A stretch of DNA of 64,000 nt from Microbacterium testaceum StLB037. GTDB lineage: Bacteria > Actinomycetota > Actinomycetes > Actinomycetales > Microbacteriaceae. The position numbers and the translations under genes were made by a program. Below, in pieces: positions 34,937 through 43,967 of the stretch (positions within the stretch are counted from its first letter, which is position 1; every line of letters begins with the position of its first letter). The DNA lies in the NCBI RefSeq assembly GCF_008763945.1, contig NZ_VTQH01000001.1, positions 1,302,110 to 1,366,109 of the forward strand, in the 5' to 3' direction. The notes under the pieces were generated by a model. It was not told the origin of the DNA and made no database searches. It saw only the letters and a program-made list of their open reading frames with translations.

Positions 34937-36019
34937 ATGTCGGATGCCATGACCCCCTCCCTCTCCGACGACACCGTGACCGCACGCAAGGTGCCGCTTC
35001 GCGACCGCCTGCCGGTGATCTCGCACCTGCGCCGCAGCGTCGGCCTGCAGCGCACGATGCTCGTGATCGGGCTCGTGATCACCACCGTGTTCCTGCTCAC
35101 GGCGCTGTTCGCCCCGCTGCTCGCTCCCTACGGGTTCGCGCAGCAGGAGGCCGACGGCGTGAAGTTCGGCACGCAGCAGCCGCCGAGCGCGATGAACCTG
35201 CTCGGAACGACCGTCGGTGGATACGACGTGCTCTCGCGCGTGATCTGGGGAGCGCAGACCGCGCTGCTCGTGATCCTGTGCGCGATCGCGTTCTCGATCT
35301 TCCTCGGCATTTTCCTGGGGCTCGTCGGCGGCTACTTCGGCGGCTGGCTCGACCGCATCCTGGTCGTGCTGTGCGACGCGATCTACGCCTTCCCCTCGCT
35401 GCTGCTCGCGATCGTCATGTCGATCGCCATCACCAAGGGCCAGTCGACGCTGTGGGGTGGCATCCTCGCCACCGCGATCTCGATCACGGTGGTCTTCGTG
35501 CCGCAGTACTTCCGCGTGATCCGCGCCGAGGTGGTGCGGGTCAAGGCCGAGCCGTTCGTCGAGTCGGCGCGCGTGATCGGCGTGCCCACGGGCCGCATCC
35601 TCCTGCGTCACGTGCTACGCAACTCGACGCGCTCGCTGCCGGTCGTCGTGACCCTCAACGCCTCCGAGGCGTTGCTGACCCTCGCGGGCCTCGGCTTCCT
35701 CGGTTTCGGCATCGAGGCCACCGCCGCCGCCGAGTGGGGCTACGACCTCAACCGCTCGGTGAGCGATGTGACCAGTGGCATCTGGTGGACGGCCATCCCG
35801 CCGGGAGTCGCGATCGTCCTCGCCGTGCTCGGCATCACCCTCGTCGGCGAGAGCCTGAACGACCTCAGCGACCCGCGCCTGCGCACGCGTCGCCGAGCCG
35901 GGCGTGCGCCCGCGCCCGTCACGGCGGTCGATCCGTCGACGGCTCCTGCTGAGGCCTCGGCCACCGCGTCCCCCGCCGGGTCCCCGGCATCCGCCCCCTC
36001 CGAAGGGAGCCCCTCATGA
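34937..36019 (+). CDS. ABC transporter permease, DppC type
   Basis: The 360-residue permease has the OppC N-terminal pattern and the loop SARVIGVPTGRILLRHVLRN that contacts the ATPase. It ends in a Pro/Ala/Ser-rich tail of about 35 residues after RRRAGRAPAP. Its stop overlaps the ATPase start by four bases. Confidence 0.93.
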   Translation: MSDAMTPSLSDDTVTARKVPLRDRLPVISHLRRSVGLQRTMLVIGLVITTVFLLTALFAPLLAPYGFAQQEADGVKFGTQQPPSAMNLLGTTVGGYDVLSRVIWGAQTALLVILCAIAFSIFLGIFLGLVGGYFGGWLDRILVVLCDAIYAFPSLLLAIVMSIAITKGQSTLWGGILATAISITVVFVPQYFRVIRAEVVRVKAEPFVESARVIGVPTGRILLRHVLRNSTRSLPVVVTLNASEALLTLAGLGFLGFGIEATAAAEWGYDLNRSVSDVTSGIWWTAIPPGVAIVLAVLGITLVGESLNDLSDPRLRTRRRAGRAPAPVTAVDPSTAPAEASATASPAGSPASAPSEGSPS

Positions 36020-37707
36020 CCGCCGCCACCGCGCCCGTCGCCCGTATCGACGACCTGCGCGTCGCGTTCGCCACGGACGGTGCGCCGGTCGCCGCGATCA
36101 ACGGGATCTCGCTCGAGGCCCACGCCGGCGAGGTGCTCGCGATCGTGGGCGAGTCGGGCTCTGGCAAGACCGTCACCGCGAACACGTTGCTGGGGCTGTT
36201 GCCCGAGACGGCGACGCTGTCGGGTGCGGTCATCGTGCGCGGACGCGACGGCGACCAGACCGACATCGTGCACGCCACCCGCGCTCAGCTGCGCGAGATG
36301 CGCGGGCGCGACGCCGCCATGGTGTTCCAGGAGCCCTCGACCGCCCTCAACCCCGTCTACACCGTGGGGTGGCAGATCGCCGAGGGTCTGCGTGCGCACG
36401 AGAAGCTGTCGAAGTCCGAGGCCAAGACCAAGGCCGTCGACATCCTGCGCCGGGTCGGCATCCCGAACCCCGAGCAGCGCGTCGACGACTACCCGCACCA
36501 GTTCTCGGGCGGGCAGAAGCAGCGCGTGGTCATCGCGATGGCGCTCGTGCTCAATGCCGGCCTGATCATCGCCGACGAGCCGACCACGGCGCTGGATGTC
36601 ACCGTGCAGGCCGAAATCCTCGACCTGCTGCGCACGTGCCGCGACGAGTTCGGCGCGACGATCGTGCTCATCACGCACAACATGGGCGTTGTCGCCGACC
36701 TCGCCGACCGCGTGATCGTGATGTACCGCGGCGACATCGTCGAGCAGGCGCCCGTGCGCGAGCTGTTCGCGGCCCCGCGCGAGGAGTACACGCGCGAACT
36801 GCTCGCCGCCGTGCCGCACGTGGGTCGCGGCAAGAGCTCGCGCCAGTCGCTCGCCGATGCCGCGCCCACCTCGCCGCCGGCGGGGAGCCTGGTCGTCGCC
36901 GAGAAGGTCGAGATCGGCTACCCCGGTCGCTTCGGGTCGCCCGGCGTCGTCGCCGTGAAGGGCGTCGATTTCTGGATCGGTCCCGGCGAAGTACTCGGCC
37001 TGGTGGGGGAGTCCGGCTCGGGCAAGACCACGATCGGTCGCGCGATGGTGGGTCTCACCTCGGTCGTCGGGGGGTCGCTCAAGGTCCTCAGCACCGAGAT
37101 GAACGGCGCGAAGCCCCGGAATCTCGCGAAGACCCGGCCCGACATCGGGTTCGTCTTCCAGGACCCCGCGACGAGCTTCAACCCGCTGCTCACGATCGCG
37201 GAGTGCATCGCCGAGCCGCTCGTGGTGCACCGCCGCGTCTCGGGTGCCCGGGCCGCGCGCACCCGGGTGAATGAGCTGCTGGATGCCGTGCAGCTGCCGA
37301 CCGCGTTCGGCGACCGCTACCCGCACGAGCTGTCGGGCGGCCAGCGCCAGCGCGCCTCGCTCGCCCGCGCGCTCGCGCTCGACCCCAAGCTGCTGATCGC
37401 CGACGAGCCGACCTCGGCGTTGGATGTGTCGGTGCAGGCGCGCGTGCTGCAGCTGTTCGCGCAGCTGCAGGCGGAGTTCGGCTTCGCGTGCCTGTTCATC
37501 AGCCACGACCTCGCCGTCGTCGACGAGGTCGCCGATCGCGTCGTGGTGCTGCAGCAGGGCGTGATCCGCGAGCAGGGCACGACCGTCCAGGTGCTCACCG
37601 AGCCGCGCGATGACTACACCAAGCGCCTGCTCGTGTCGCTGCCGGTGCCCGACCCCGTCGAGCAGGAGAACCGCCGCGAGCTCTGGCGTTCGACCCGCGG
37701 GGTCTGA
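36016..37707 (+). CDS. Fused dual ABC ATPase (DppD-DppF type)
   Basis: The 563-residue protein has two complete nucleotide-binding domains. The first has Walker A GESGSGKT, signature [16 protein letters not shown] and Walker [14 protein letters not shown]. The second has [25 protein letters not shown] and [13 protein letters not shown]. Each is followed by the oligopeptide-type C-terminal segment ([13 protein letters not shown] and [13 protein letters not shown]). One fused subunit thus replaces DppD and DppF. Confidence 0.94.
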   Translation: MTAATAPVARIDDLRVAFATDGAPVAAINGISLEAHAGEVLAIVGESGSGKTVTANTLLGLLPETATLSGAVIVRGRDGDQTDIVHATRAQLREMRGRDAAMVFQEPSTALNPVYTVGWQIAEGLRAHEKLSKSEAKTKAVDILRRVGIPNPEQRVDDYPHQFSGGQKQRVVIAMALVLNAGLIIADEPTTALDVTVQAEILDLLRTCRDEFGATIVLITHNMGVVADLADRVIVMYRGDIVEQAPVRELFAAPREEYTRELLAAVPHVGRGKSSRQSLADAAPTSPPAGSLVVAEKVEIGYPGRFGSPGVVAVKGVDFWIGPGEVLGLVGESGSGKTTIGRAMVGLTSVVGGSLKVLSTEMNGAKPRNLAKTRPDIGFVFQDPATSFNPLLTIAECIAEPLVVHRRVSGARAARTRVNELLDAVQLPTAFGDRYPHELSGGQRQRASLARALALDPKLLIADEPTSALDVSVQARVLQLFAQLQAEFGFACLFISHDLAVVDEVADRVVVLQQGVIREQGTTVQVLTEPRDDYTKRLLVSLPVPDPVEQENRRELWRSTRGV

Positions 37708-37753
37708 TCGCCTCGGGCCCTCGCGCGTGGTGCGCGGGGGCCCCGGCCGTGGC

Positions 37754-38265
37754 TCAGGGTCAGTGATTCGCGCACCCTCAGCGCAATGCGCGGGATGCCG
37801 GCTGAGTTTGTGCGAATTGCGGAGCTTGTGTCGTGGCATCCGCCGTCGTCGCGCAGGGTCAGCGATTCGCGCACCCTCAGCGCAATGCGCGGGATGCCGG
37901 CTGAGCTTGTGCGAATCGCGGAGCGTGTGTCGTGGCATCCGCCGTCGTCGCGCAGGGTCAGTGATTCGCGCATCCTCAGTGCGATGCAAGGGATGCCGGC
38001 TGAGCTTGTGCGGATCGCGGAGTCTGTGTCGTGGCATCCGCCGTCGTCGCGCAGGGTCATCGATTCGCGCACCCTCAGTGCAATGCGCGGGATGCCGGCT
38101 GAGTTTGCGCGAATTGCGGAGCGTGTGCCGTGGCATCCGCCCCGCGCCCGTCGCGCAAACTCAGTGATTCGCGCATCCTCAGTCCAATCCGCCGGATTTC
38201 GACTGAGCTTGTGCAGATCGCCGAGCCTGTGCCGCGGCCACCCCCGCCACGGCCACCCGCCCCGC
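37754..38265. repeat. Five tandem copies of a 99-bp hairpin repeat
   Basis: Copies are anchored by CAGTGATTCG-like starts at 37761, 37860, 37959, 38058 and 38162. The first four are in exact 99-bp register. The fifth is diverged and displaced by 5 bp. Within each unit TTCGCGCACCCTCAGC faces GCTGAGTTTGTGCGAA, a 16-bp inverted repeat with about three mismatches. Each of the first four copies also has one GGATGCC and one GGCATCC. The array fills the gap between the importer ATPase (plus) and a minus-strand gene. Because 99 is a multiple of three, long open frames arise by chance. Confidence 0.9.
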
Positions 38266-38279
38266 CCCAGCCCCCCGCG

Positions 38280-39362
38280 TCAGCGCCCGAACACGGTCGT
38301 GAGGATCCACCACCCGGCGACCGCGGCGAACACGACGAACGTCCAGACGGGGAACCCGCGCTTGAGTCGCCGGCCCTGCGCGGCCACACCCGCGGGCGGA
38401 GGCGTGAGCAGGGGAGCGGTACCGGGTGTCGGAACCGCCGCCGCCGAAGACCCGGCAAGCCGGTCGTCGCGCCACCGCGCCCACTGCGCGAGCTTCTCGT
38501 CGATCGCGTCGATCGTGGCGAAGAGCCACCGCCAGGTCGCGGGGTCGAGTGTCACCAGGTCGCGCTTGGCGTACAGGAACAGCCAGTCGTCGACGATCTC
38601 GACGTCGAGGGCCGCCGCGTTGTCGATGAAGCGCGCCATCACGTCGGGGGTGAACAGATACAGCGCATCGCGCTCGTACCCCTCGGGGCAGTACAGGGCG
38701 AAATGCTTGTCGAAGTCGCCCTCGAGGCTCAGCCGCTGGTCGCGACCGAACGTGATGGGCAGGTTCGAGCCGCCGAACAGACCGTTGTTGCCCACGGCAT
38801 CCAGCACGATATGAGGGAGAGGGGTGTCGAGTCGCAGCGCGACGTAGCCCCACCGGTGCGTCTGCTTGCTCTTGCCCGACCCGGTCTCGTACGTGTAATT
38901 CGCCACCTCGAGCGAGCGCGGGTGCTCGCGCCGCATGACGTCGTGCAGCTCCTGGTCGCGGCCGAGGTCGAAGATCATGCCCGGTCGTCGGGGATTGGAG
39001 AATCCCGGATGCCAGGTCATCCCGTTCGCGCTCGCGAAGAGACTCAGCCGGTACCGGCGTGCCGCCGCGCCGCCGACCCCCCGGATGAGCGCCCAGACCA
39101 TCAGGCCGATGACGATGGCGATGACGACGACGGGCAGGAGGGCGACGCCGCTCGAGCTGCTGCGGGTGATCCCCATCGCGACGATCGAGACGAAGGTCGG
39201 AACGATGATGACCAGCGCCGCGAGCCCGATCACCGAGAACACGATGATCGTGAGGGCGCGGCTGCGCAGCATCCCCTTCTCGCGCAGGGCCTTGTCGAAA
39301 CCGCGGACCTTCGCACGGTCGATGGGCTGGGTCAGGGCGGTGGTGTCGACGGTCACGGTCAC
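38280..39362 (-). CDS. Membrane protein, paralogue of the upstream gene
   Basis: The 360-residue protein has two N-terminal helices (ALTIIVFSVIGLAALVIIVP and VALLPVVVIAIVIGLMVWAL). A large soluble domain follows (YVALRLDTPLPHIVLDAVGN, LSLEGDFDKHFALYCPEGYE, LFTPDVMARFIDNAAALDVE), then a final C-terminal helix. It shares this domain almost motif for motif with the next gene. The layout recalls DUF3137-like membrane proteins, but I cannot assign it firmly. GTG 39362 overlaps the stop of the upstream paralogue. The N-terminal residues repeat VTVTVDTT. Confidence 0.8.
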   Translation of the reverse strand: MTVTVDTTALTQPIDRAKVRGFDKALREKGMLRSRALTIIVFSVIGLAALVIIVPTFVSIVAMGITRSSSSGVALLPVVVIAIVIGLMVWALIRGVGGAAARRYRLSLFASANGMTWHPGFSNPRRPGMIFDLGRDQELHDVMRREHPRSLEVANYTYETGSGKSKQTHRWGYVALRLDTPLPHIVLDAVGNNGLFGGSNLPITFGRDQRLSLEGDFDKHFALYCPEGYERDALYLFTPDVMARFIDNAAALDVEIVDDWLFLYAKRDLVTLDPATWRWLFATIDAIDEKLAQWARWRDDRLAGSSAAAVPTPGTAPLLTPPPAGVAAQGRRLKRGFPVWTFVVFAAVAGWWILTTVFGR

Positions 39363-40468
39363 TGTCCCAGGAACACGAGGAAGCCGACGGCGAAGAGCAC
39401 GACGGGGATGACGACGAGGGCTCCCGCCACGACGAGCAGCGCGTTGAGCCACGCGTTGCTGCGCTTCAGCCGCTGCCCGGGCGGGGCGACCCCGACGGGT
39501 GCGGGGGTGAAGGTGGGCGCCGGTGCCGCCACCGCCGGTCGATCGACGGGGGCGCTCGCCACCAGCTTGTCGTCGCGCCAGCGTCCCCACTGGTCGAGCT
39601 TGTCGAGCAACGCCGAAACGACCGCGAACGCCCACGCCCACCGGGTGGGGTCGAGGGTCGACAGCTCGTCGGGGGAGTAGAGGAACATCCAGTCGTCGAC
39701 GATCTCGACCTCGAGCGCCGAGGCGTTGTCGATGAAGCGCGCCATGACATCGGGCGTGAAGAGGTACAGCGCGTCGCTTTCGTACCCCTCGGGGCACGAA
39801 AGCTGGAAGTACCTGTCGAAGTCGCCCTCGAGACTCAGCCGCTGCCCGCGCTGCCAGATGCCGAGCTTCACGCCGTTGCCCACCGCATCCAGCACGATGT
39901 GGGGGAGAGGCACGTCGAGCCGGATCGCGATGTACCCCCACCGCGAGGTTCGCGTGTTCTTCCCGTCGCTCGTCGTATACGAGTAGTTGCCGATCTCGAC
40001 GAACCGCGGCTCGCGCCCGCGCAGGATGTCGTACGCCGTGCGGTCGCCGCCGATCCCGAACAGCACGCCCGGCAGCGGGGGAGCGGGCACCGCGGGAACG
40101 TACTCCATGCCCACGTCGCGACTGAACCCGGCGAGGCGCCACCGGCGGTCCTCCTGGGCGCGTTGCGTCTTCTGCCCGAGGAACCACGCCAGCGCCAGAC
40201 CGCCGAGACCGATCACGATCGGAAAGAGGAACAGGATGCCGAGGATGAACGACCCCTCGCGCAGCACCGGCGCGAGCAGCACCGCCGCGACGATGATGAC
40301 GACGCCGATCCCGCCGATGAGTGCGAACGCGATGGCGAAGGTGACGACGGCCACACCCGTTCCCGGGAGCCGTCCGGTCTTGCGCAGGTCGGCGGTGAAG
40401 GCCTTCGCGGCCCGGGGGTCGGGCGGCGTCAGCAATGCTCGCGCGTCGAACGGTCGAATCCCTGCCAT
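39359..40468 (-). CDS. Membrane protein, paralogue of the downstream gene
   Basis: The 369-residue protein has hydrophobic segments at about residues 40-65 and 75-95 and one at the C-terminus. The soluble core is the same as its neighbour's: YIAIRLDVPLPHIVLDAVGN, LSLEGDFDRYFQLSCPEGYE, LFTPDVMARFIDNASALEVE. Between them the pair keeps the order of blocks, so it arose by tandem duplication. It starts at ATG 40468, divergent from rpsF. Function unknown. Confidence 0.8.
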   Translation of the reverse strand: MAGIRPFDARALLTPPDPRAAKAFTADLRKTGRLPGTGVAVVTFAIAFALIGGIGVVIIVAAVLLAPVLREGSFILGILFLFPIVIGLGGLALAWFLGQKTQRAQEDRRWRLAGFSRDVGMEYVPAVPAPPLPGVLFGIGGDRTAYDILRGREPRFVEIGNYSYTTSDGKNTRTSRWGYIAIRLDVPLPHIVLDAVGNGVKLGIWQRGQRLSLEGDFDRYFQLSCPEGYESDALYLFTPDVMARFIDNASALEVEIVDDWMFLYSPDELSTLDPTRWAWAFAVVSALLDKLDQWGRWRDDKLVASAPVDRPAVAAPAPTFTPAPVGVAPPGQRLKRSNAWLNALLVVAGALVVIPVVLFAVGFLVFLGQ

Positions 40469-40539
40469 GCGGCCCCCCGCCGTCGTCTGGTCACGTCCAC
40501 GCTACCGAGGTCGGATTCCCCGAGGCCAGCGGCATCCGT

Positions 40540-40545
40540 TAGACT
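40540..40545 (+). promoter_or_regulatory. -10 box of the rpsF operon
   Basis: TAGACT lies 113 bases before the rpsF start, leaving a leader of about 105 bases. That is long enough for the S6-S18 autoregulatory RNA known upstream of rpsF in many bacteria, though I could not confirm such a fold by eye. Confidence 0.5.
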
Positions 40546-40658
40546 ACGAAGGTTGTCCGGCGACGCCCATGCGCGTGTGAGCCCGTGACGACGTGCAACA
40601 CACCCTCCTGCTGCCGGGAAATGCCCGTCAGCCGTTCTAGTCCGAAGGAGGTGGGTTA

Positions 40659-41051
40659 GTGACGCACCAGTACGAACTCATGGTCATCTTCGATCCCGAG
40701 GTCGACGAGCGCCAGGTCGCTCCGAAGCTCGACGGATTCCTCAAGGTCATCACGGCCGATGGAGGAACCATCGACAAGATCGACATCTGGGGCCGCCGTC
40801 GTCTCGCCTACGAGATCCGCAAGAAGAACGAGGGCATCTACGCCGTCGTCAACTTCGTCGCGACCAGCGAGGCCACGAACGAGCTCGACCGTCAGCTGAA
40901 GCTGAACGAGCAGATCATGCGCACCAAGGTCCTCCGTGCCGAAGAAGCGATCGCCCAGGTCGCCGCCGAAGCCAAGCGCTCCGAGGAGAAGGCCGCCCGC
41001 AAGGCCGCCGCTCCCCGCAAGGTCGAGTCCGCCGAGAAGGCTGCGAAGTAA
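40659..41051 (+). CDS. rpsF: 30S ribosomal protein S6
   Basis: The 130-residue S6 begins [19 protein letters not shown] and has the conserved [17 protein letters not shown]. It binds the central domain of 16S rRNA together with S18, encoded two genes on. GTG 40659 follows the strong ribosome site AAGGAGG. The lysine/alanine-rich tail after residue 100 is usual in actinobacteria. Confidence 0.97.
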   Translation: MTHQYELMVIFDPEVDERQVAPKLDGFLKVITADGGTIDKIDIWGRRRLAYEIRKKNEGIYAVVNFVATSEATNELDRQLKLNEQIMRTKVLRAEEAIAQVAAEAKRSEEKAARKAAAPRKVESAEKAAK

Positions 41052-41056
41052 CGACG

Positions 41057-41578
41057 ATGGCCGGCGAAACCGTCATCACCGTCGTGGGTAACCTCACGGC
41101 CGACCCCGAGCTGCGCTACACGCAGAACGGGCTCCCGGTCGCGAACTTCACCATCGCGTCGACCCCCCGCACGTTCGACCGTCAGGCGAACGAGTGGAAG
41201 GACGGCGAGGCGCTCTTCCTGCGCGCCTCGGTGTGGCGCGAATTCGCCGAGCACGTCGCCGGTTCGCTGACCAAGGGCAGCCGTGTCATCGCGACCGGTC
41301 GCCTGAAGCAGCGTTCCTACCAGGACCGCGAGGGCAACAACCGCACCTCCATCGAACTCGAAGTCGATGAGATCGGCCCCTCGCTCCGCTACGCGACCGC
41401 CCAGGTCACCCGAGCCGCCGGTGGCGGTAACGGTGGCGGCGGCGGTCAGCGCGCCCAGGTGCAGCAGTCGAACGACGAGCCGTGGTCGACCCCCGGCTCG
41501 AACAACGGCGGCGGCAACAACAGCGGCGCGGACGCGTGGAGCACTCCCGGTTCCTACGGCGACGACACCCCGTTCTGA
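41057..41578 (+). CDS. ssb: Single-stranded DNA-binding protein
   Basis: The 173-residue SSB has an N-terminal OB-fold ([40 protein letters not shown]). A Gly/Asn-rich linker follows, and an acidic C-terminal tip (YGDDTPF) that recruits replication and repair partners. It sits between rpsF and rpsR in the conserved actinobacterial order. Confidence 0.97.
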   Translation: MAGETVITVVGNLTADPELRYTQNGLPVANFTIASTPRTFDRQANEWKDGEALFLRASVWREFAEHVAGSLTKGSRVIATGRLKQRSYQDREGNNRTSIELEVDEIGPSLRYATAQVTRAAGGGNGGGGGQRAQVQQSNDEPWSTPGSNNGGGNNSGADAWSTPGSYGDDTPF

Positions 41579-41679
41579 TCTTCGCCCCGCTCTCGAGCGA
41601 GACGACCCCTGAAATTCCGGATGCCATGACCCGGTCCCCGTGACCGGAACGGCGTCCGAACCACACGAAAGAAGGAAGC

Positions 41680-41934
41680 ATGGCTGGAAAGGCCACTGGC
41701 GACCGCCGCAAGCCGCGGAAGGGCGCAAAGAACGCAGCCCCCGCGAAGGCGATTCGCGTCGGCGTCATCGACTACAAGGACGTCGCAACCCTCCGCAAGT
41801 TCATCTCGGAGCGCGGCAAGATCCGCGCCCGTCGTATCACCGGTGTCTCCGTGCAGGAGCAGCGCCTGATCGCCCGCGCCATCAAGAACGCGCGCGAGAT
41901 GGCTCTCCTGCCCTACGCCGGCGCCGGCCGCTAA
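41680..41934 (+). CDS. rpsR: 30S ribosomal protein S18
   Basis: The 84-residue S18 contains the conserved [20 protein letters not shown] and [20 protein letters not shown]. It pairs with S6 on the 30S platform. It lacks the CxxC zinc pair of some actinobacterial paralogues. Confidence 0.97.
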   Translation: MAGKATGDRRKPRKGAKNAAPAKAIRVGVIDYKDVATLRKFISERGKIRARRITGVSVQEQRLIARAIKNAREMALLPYAGAGR

Positions 41935-41944
41935 GGAGCACCCG

Positions 41945-42397
41945 ATGGCAAAGCTGATTCTCACGAATGAGGTCACCGGGCTCGGTAGCGCCGGTGATGT
42001 TGTCGAGGTCAAGAACGGGTACGCCCGCAACTACCTCATCCCGCAGGGCTTCGCCGTGGCTTGGAGCCGCGGTGGCGAGAAGCAGGTCGCGTCGATCCGC
42101 GCCGCTCGCGAGTCCCGCGCGATCCACGCGCACGAAGACGCCGTGGCCCTGAAGAACACCCTCGAGTCGAACACCGTCAAGCTGTCGGTCAAGGCCGGCA
42201 ACGAGGGTCGCCTGTTCGGTTCGGTCAAGCCCGCCGATGTCGCCGACGCCGTCAAGGCCGCCGGTCTCGGTGAGCTCGACAAGCGCAAGATCCAGATCAC
42301 CTCTTCGATCAAGTCGGTCGGCGAGCACGAGGCGACCGTTCGCCTGCGTGACGACGTCACCGCCGTGATCACCCTCCAGGTGGTCGCCGCGAAGTAA
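41945..42397 (+). CDS. rplI: 50S ribosomal protein L9
   Basis: The 150-residue L9 has the signature N-terminal domain ([19 protein letters not shown]), a long connecting helix and the C-terminal rRNA-binding domain. It is the last gene of the rpsF-ssb-rpsR-rplI operon. In many relatives dnaB follows at once, whereas here dnaB lies 9.8 kb further right. Confidence 0.97.
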   Translation: MAKLILTNEVTGLGSAGDVVEVKNGYARNYLIPQGFAVAWSRGGEKQVASIRAARESRAIHAHEDAVALKNTLESNTVKLSVKAGNEGRLFGSVKPADVADAVKAAGLGELDKRKIQITSSIKSVGEHEATVRLRDDVTAVITLQVVAAK

Positions 42398-42414
42398 TTC
42401 GCGACGCACGATTC

Positions 42415-42449
42415 GGCCCCGCTCCTGCTTCGGCAGGGCGGGGCCTTTT
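42415..42449 (+). terminator. Intrinsic terminator of the rpsF operon
   Basis: GGCCCCGC-(T)CCTGC-TTCG-GCAGG-GCGGGGCC folds into a strong hairpin with a TTCG tetraloop. It is followed by TTTT, 18 bases past the rplI stop. Confidence 0.92.
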
Positions 42450-42470
42450 CGTTGGTGCCGCGGGGCCTCC

Positions 42471-42542
42471 GGGTTTGGGGCGCACTTTTCCGTTCGGGGC
42501 GGGGAATGCCGCGCCCCAAACGGACGAACGCGCCCCGAACCC
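42471..42542. repeat. Palindromic intergenic element, copy A
   Basis: Two 31-bp arms (42471-42501 and 42512-42542) are imperfect inverted copies. Each carries GGTT(T/C)GGGGCGC at its outer end and CCGTT(C/T)(G)GGGCG-like sequence inside. The same design recurs at 48405-48476, and the outer core recurs at 15.5 kb. Confidence 0.75.
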
Positions 42543-42583
42543 GCCCACCGCGGGGGTCGTCGGGGGGACGGATGCCGGGACCC

Positions 42584-42589
42584 TAGGCT
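42584..42589 (+). promoter_or_regulatory. -10 box for a probably leaderless transcript
   Basis: TAGGCT ends seven bases before GTG 42597 and no ribosome site intervenes. Confidence 0.5.
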
Positions 42590-42596
42590 GAGTGCC

Positions 42597-43967
42597 GTGA
42601 CCGACCCCCGCGCACCCGAGCGCATCGTCCGCCGCTTCGCGCGCGCGTCGAACCTGATGATCGCCGGACGCCCGTTCGCGGCGACCGGAACCGGCGCCGA
42701 CGCCCTGGCTCAGCTGGTGGAGCGGCTGGGTGGCATCCCGAGTCCGACTCCCCGTCCGGGGCGCATCGAGTTCGACCTGGATGCCGACCGGGTGCTGCTC
42801 GACGGAAGGCCCCTGCCCGAGCGCGGTGATGCAGCCGGGCGCATCGCGTTCGCACGGCAGCACATGCCCGTCGCCACGGCCCTGGCCGAGCGGCTCGACC
42901 TCACCGGCCTGCGGGTGGGTGTGGCGATGGTGCTCGAGCCGAAGACCGCCGTGCTGTCGCTGCTGCTGCGCGAGCGGGGCGCGGAGGTATCGGTGTACGC
43001 GCATCCGGACGAGACCGATGTCGCGGTCGCCGACGAGCTGCGGGAGCGGGGGTTCGCGGTGACGGCGGATCCGTCGCTGTCGGGTGCCGACGAGCACGCG
43101 GCCGCCCTTGAGTTCGTGCGCGCGGGCCTCGACGTGCTGCTCGACGACGGGGCGCACCTCATTCGTCTCGCGCACGAGGACGACCCGGCGCTCGTGGACG
43201 GCTGGATCGGAGCCTGCGAAGAGACGACGAGCGGGCTGACGCCGCTCCGGCGGATGCGGGACGCGGGTCTGCTGCGCTGCGCCGTCATGGCCGTCAACGA
43301 TGCCCGCACCAAGACCATGTTCGACAACCGCTACGGCACGGGGCAGTCGTGCGTGTTCGCGATCGCGGACCTGCTCGAGGAGCGGGGGATCGCGCTGACG
43401 GATCAGCCGGCCCTCGTCATCGGCTACGGACCCGTCGGGCAGGGCGTCGCCGCCCATCTGCGGGCGCTCGGTGCCGAGGTGCGCGTGGCCGAGACCGACC
43501 CCGTGCGGGCGCTCGAGGCGCAGCACGGCGGCTTCGCCACCGGCCCGGCGATCGATCTGGCCGGGGGAGCTCTCGTGGTCTCGGCGACCGGCGTCCCCGC
43601 GACCGTGACGCGCGAGATCGCCGCGGTGGCCCGCGTGGTCGCGGTCGCCGGGGGCGTGCCGGGCGAGGTCGCCGAGGCGGGGTCCGCGCTGCTGTTGGGC
43701 GGCGGGGGAGCGGTCAACATCACCGCGGCCGAAGGCAATCCGATCGAGATCATGGACCTGTCGTTCGCCGTTCAGCTCGCGGCCCTGGGGGCGCTGCTCG
43801 AGCGGCGTCCCGGCGTCGGCGTGCACGAGTTGGGGCCCGAGGTCGACGACCTCGTCGCCCGGACGGCGCTCGCGGTGCGAGGAGCGGCGCTCGACTCCCC
43901 GCGCGCGCTCGACCCCGAAGGCCTCGACGAGTGGCGCTCGCCCCGATACAAGGCCTCCCGCTCGTGA
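42597..43967 (+). CDS. S-adenosylhomocysteine hydrolase-like protein
   Basis: The 456-residue protein matches AdoHcy hydrolases in EETTSG (208-213), NDARTKTMFDNRYGTGQS (234-251) and the NAD-binding GYGPVGQG (276-283). It diverges through the N-terminal substrate domain (EPKTAVLSLLLRERGAEVSV). It also has no C-terminal KYxY-like end, finishing SPRYKASRS. True AdoHcy hydrolase makes homocysteine and adenosine. This one may act on a related thioether nucleoside. The next gene, a deaminase-type amidohydrolase, overlaps its stop, which supports a nucleoside pathway. Confidence 0.8.
   Translation: MTDPRAPERIVRRFARASNLMIAGRPFAATGTGADALAQLVERLGGIPSPTPRPGRIEFDLDADRVLLDGRPLPERGDAAGRIAFARQHMPVATALAERLDLTGLRVGVAMVLEPKTAVLSLLLRERGAEVSVYAHPDETDVAVADELRERGFAVTADPSLSGADEHAAALEFVRAGLDVLLDDGAHLIRLAHEDDPALVDGWIGACEETTSGLTPLRRMRDAGLLRCAVMAVNDARTKTMFDNRYGTGQSCVFAIADLLEERGIALTDQPALVIGYGPVGQGVAAHLRALGAEVRVAETDPVRALEAQHGGFATGPAIDLAGGALVVSATGVPATVTREIAAVARVVAVAGGVPGEVAEAGSALLLGGGGAVNITAAEGNPIEIMDLSFAVQLAALGALLERRPGVGVHELGPEVDDLVARTALAVRGAALDSPRALDPEGLDEWRSPRYKASRS

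Noticed and set aside
35740-38136. A 798-codon minus-strand frame over the importer ATPase
   Set aside because: It is antisense to the certain fused ABC ATPase and to the permease gene. Its C-terminal repeats are the 99-bp array.
37754-38265. CRISPR array or 33-residue-repeat protein
   Set aside because: Units are contiguous with no spacers and no cas genes are nearby. The open frames exist only because 99 is divisible by three, and they run through other genes.
43349-43963. N-terminal extension of the amidohydrolase by about 205 residues
   Set aside because: The extension is Arg/Gly-rich out-of-frame sequence of the AdoHcy-hydrolase-like gene. The conserved start is GTG 43964.
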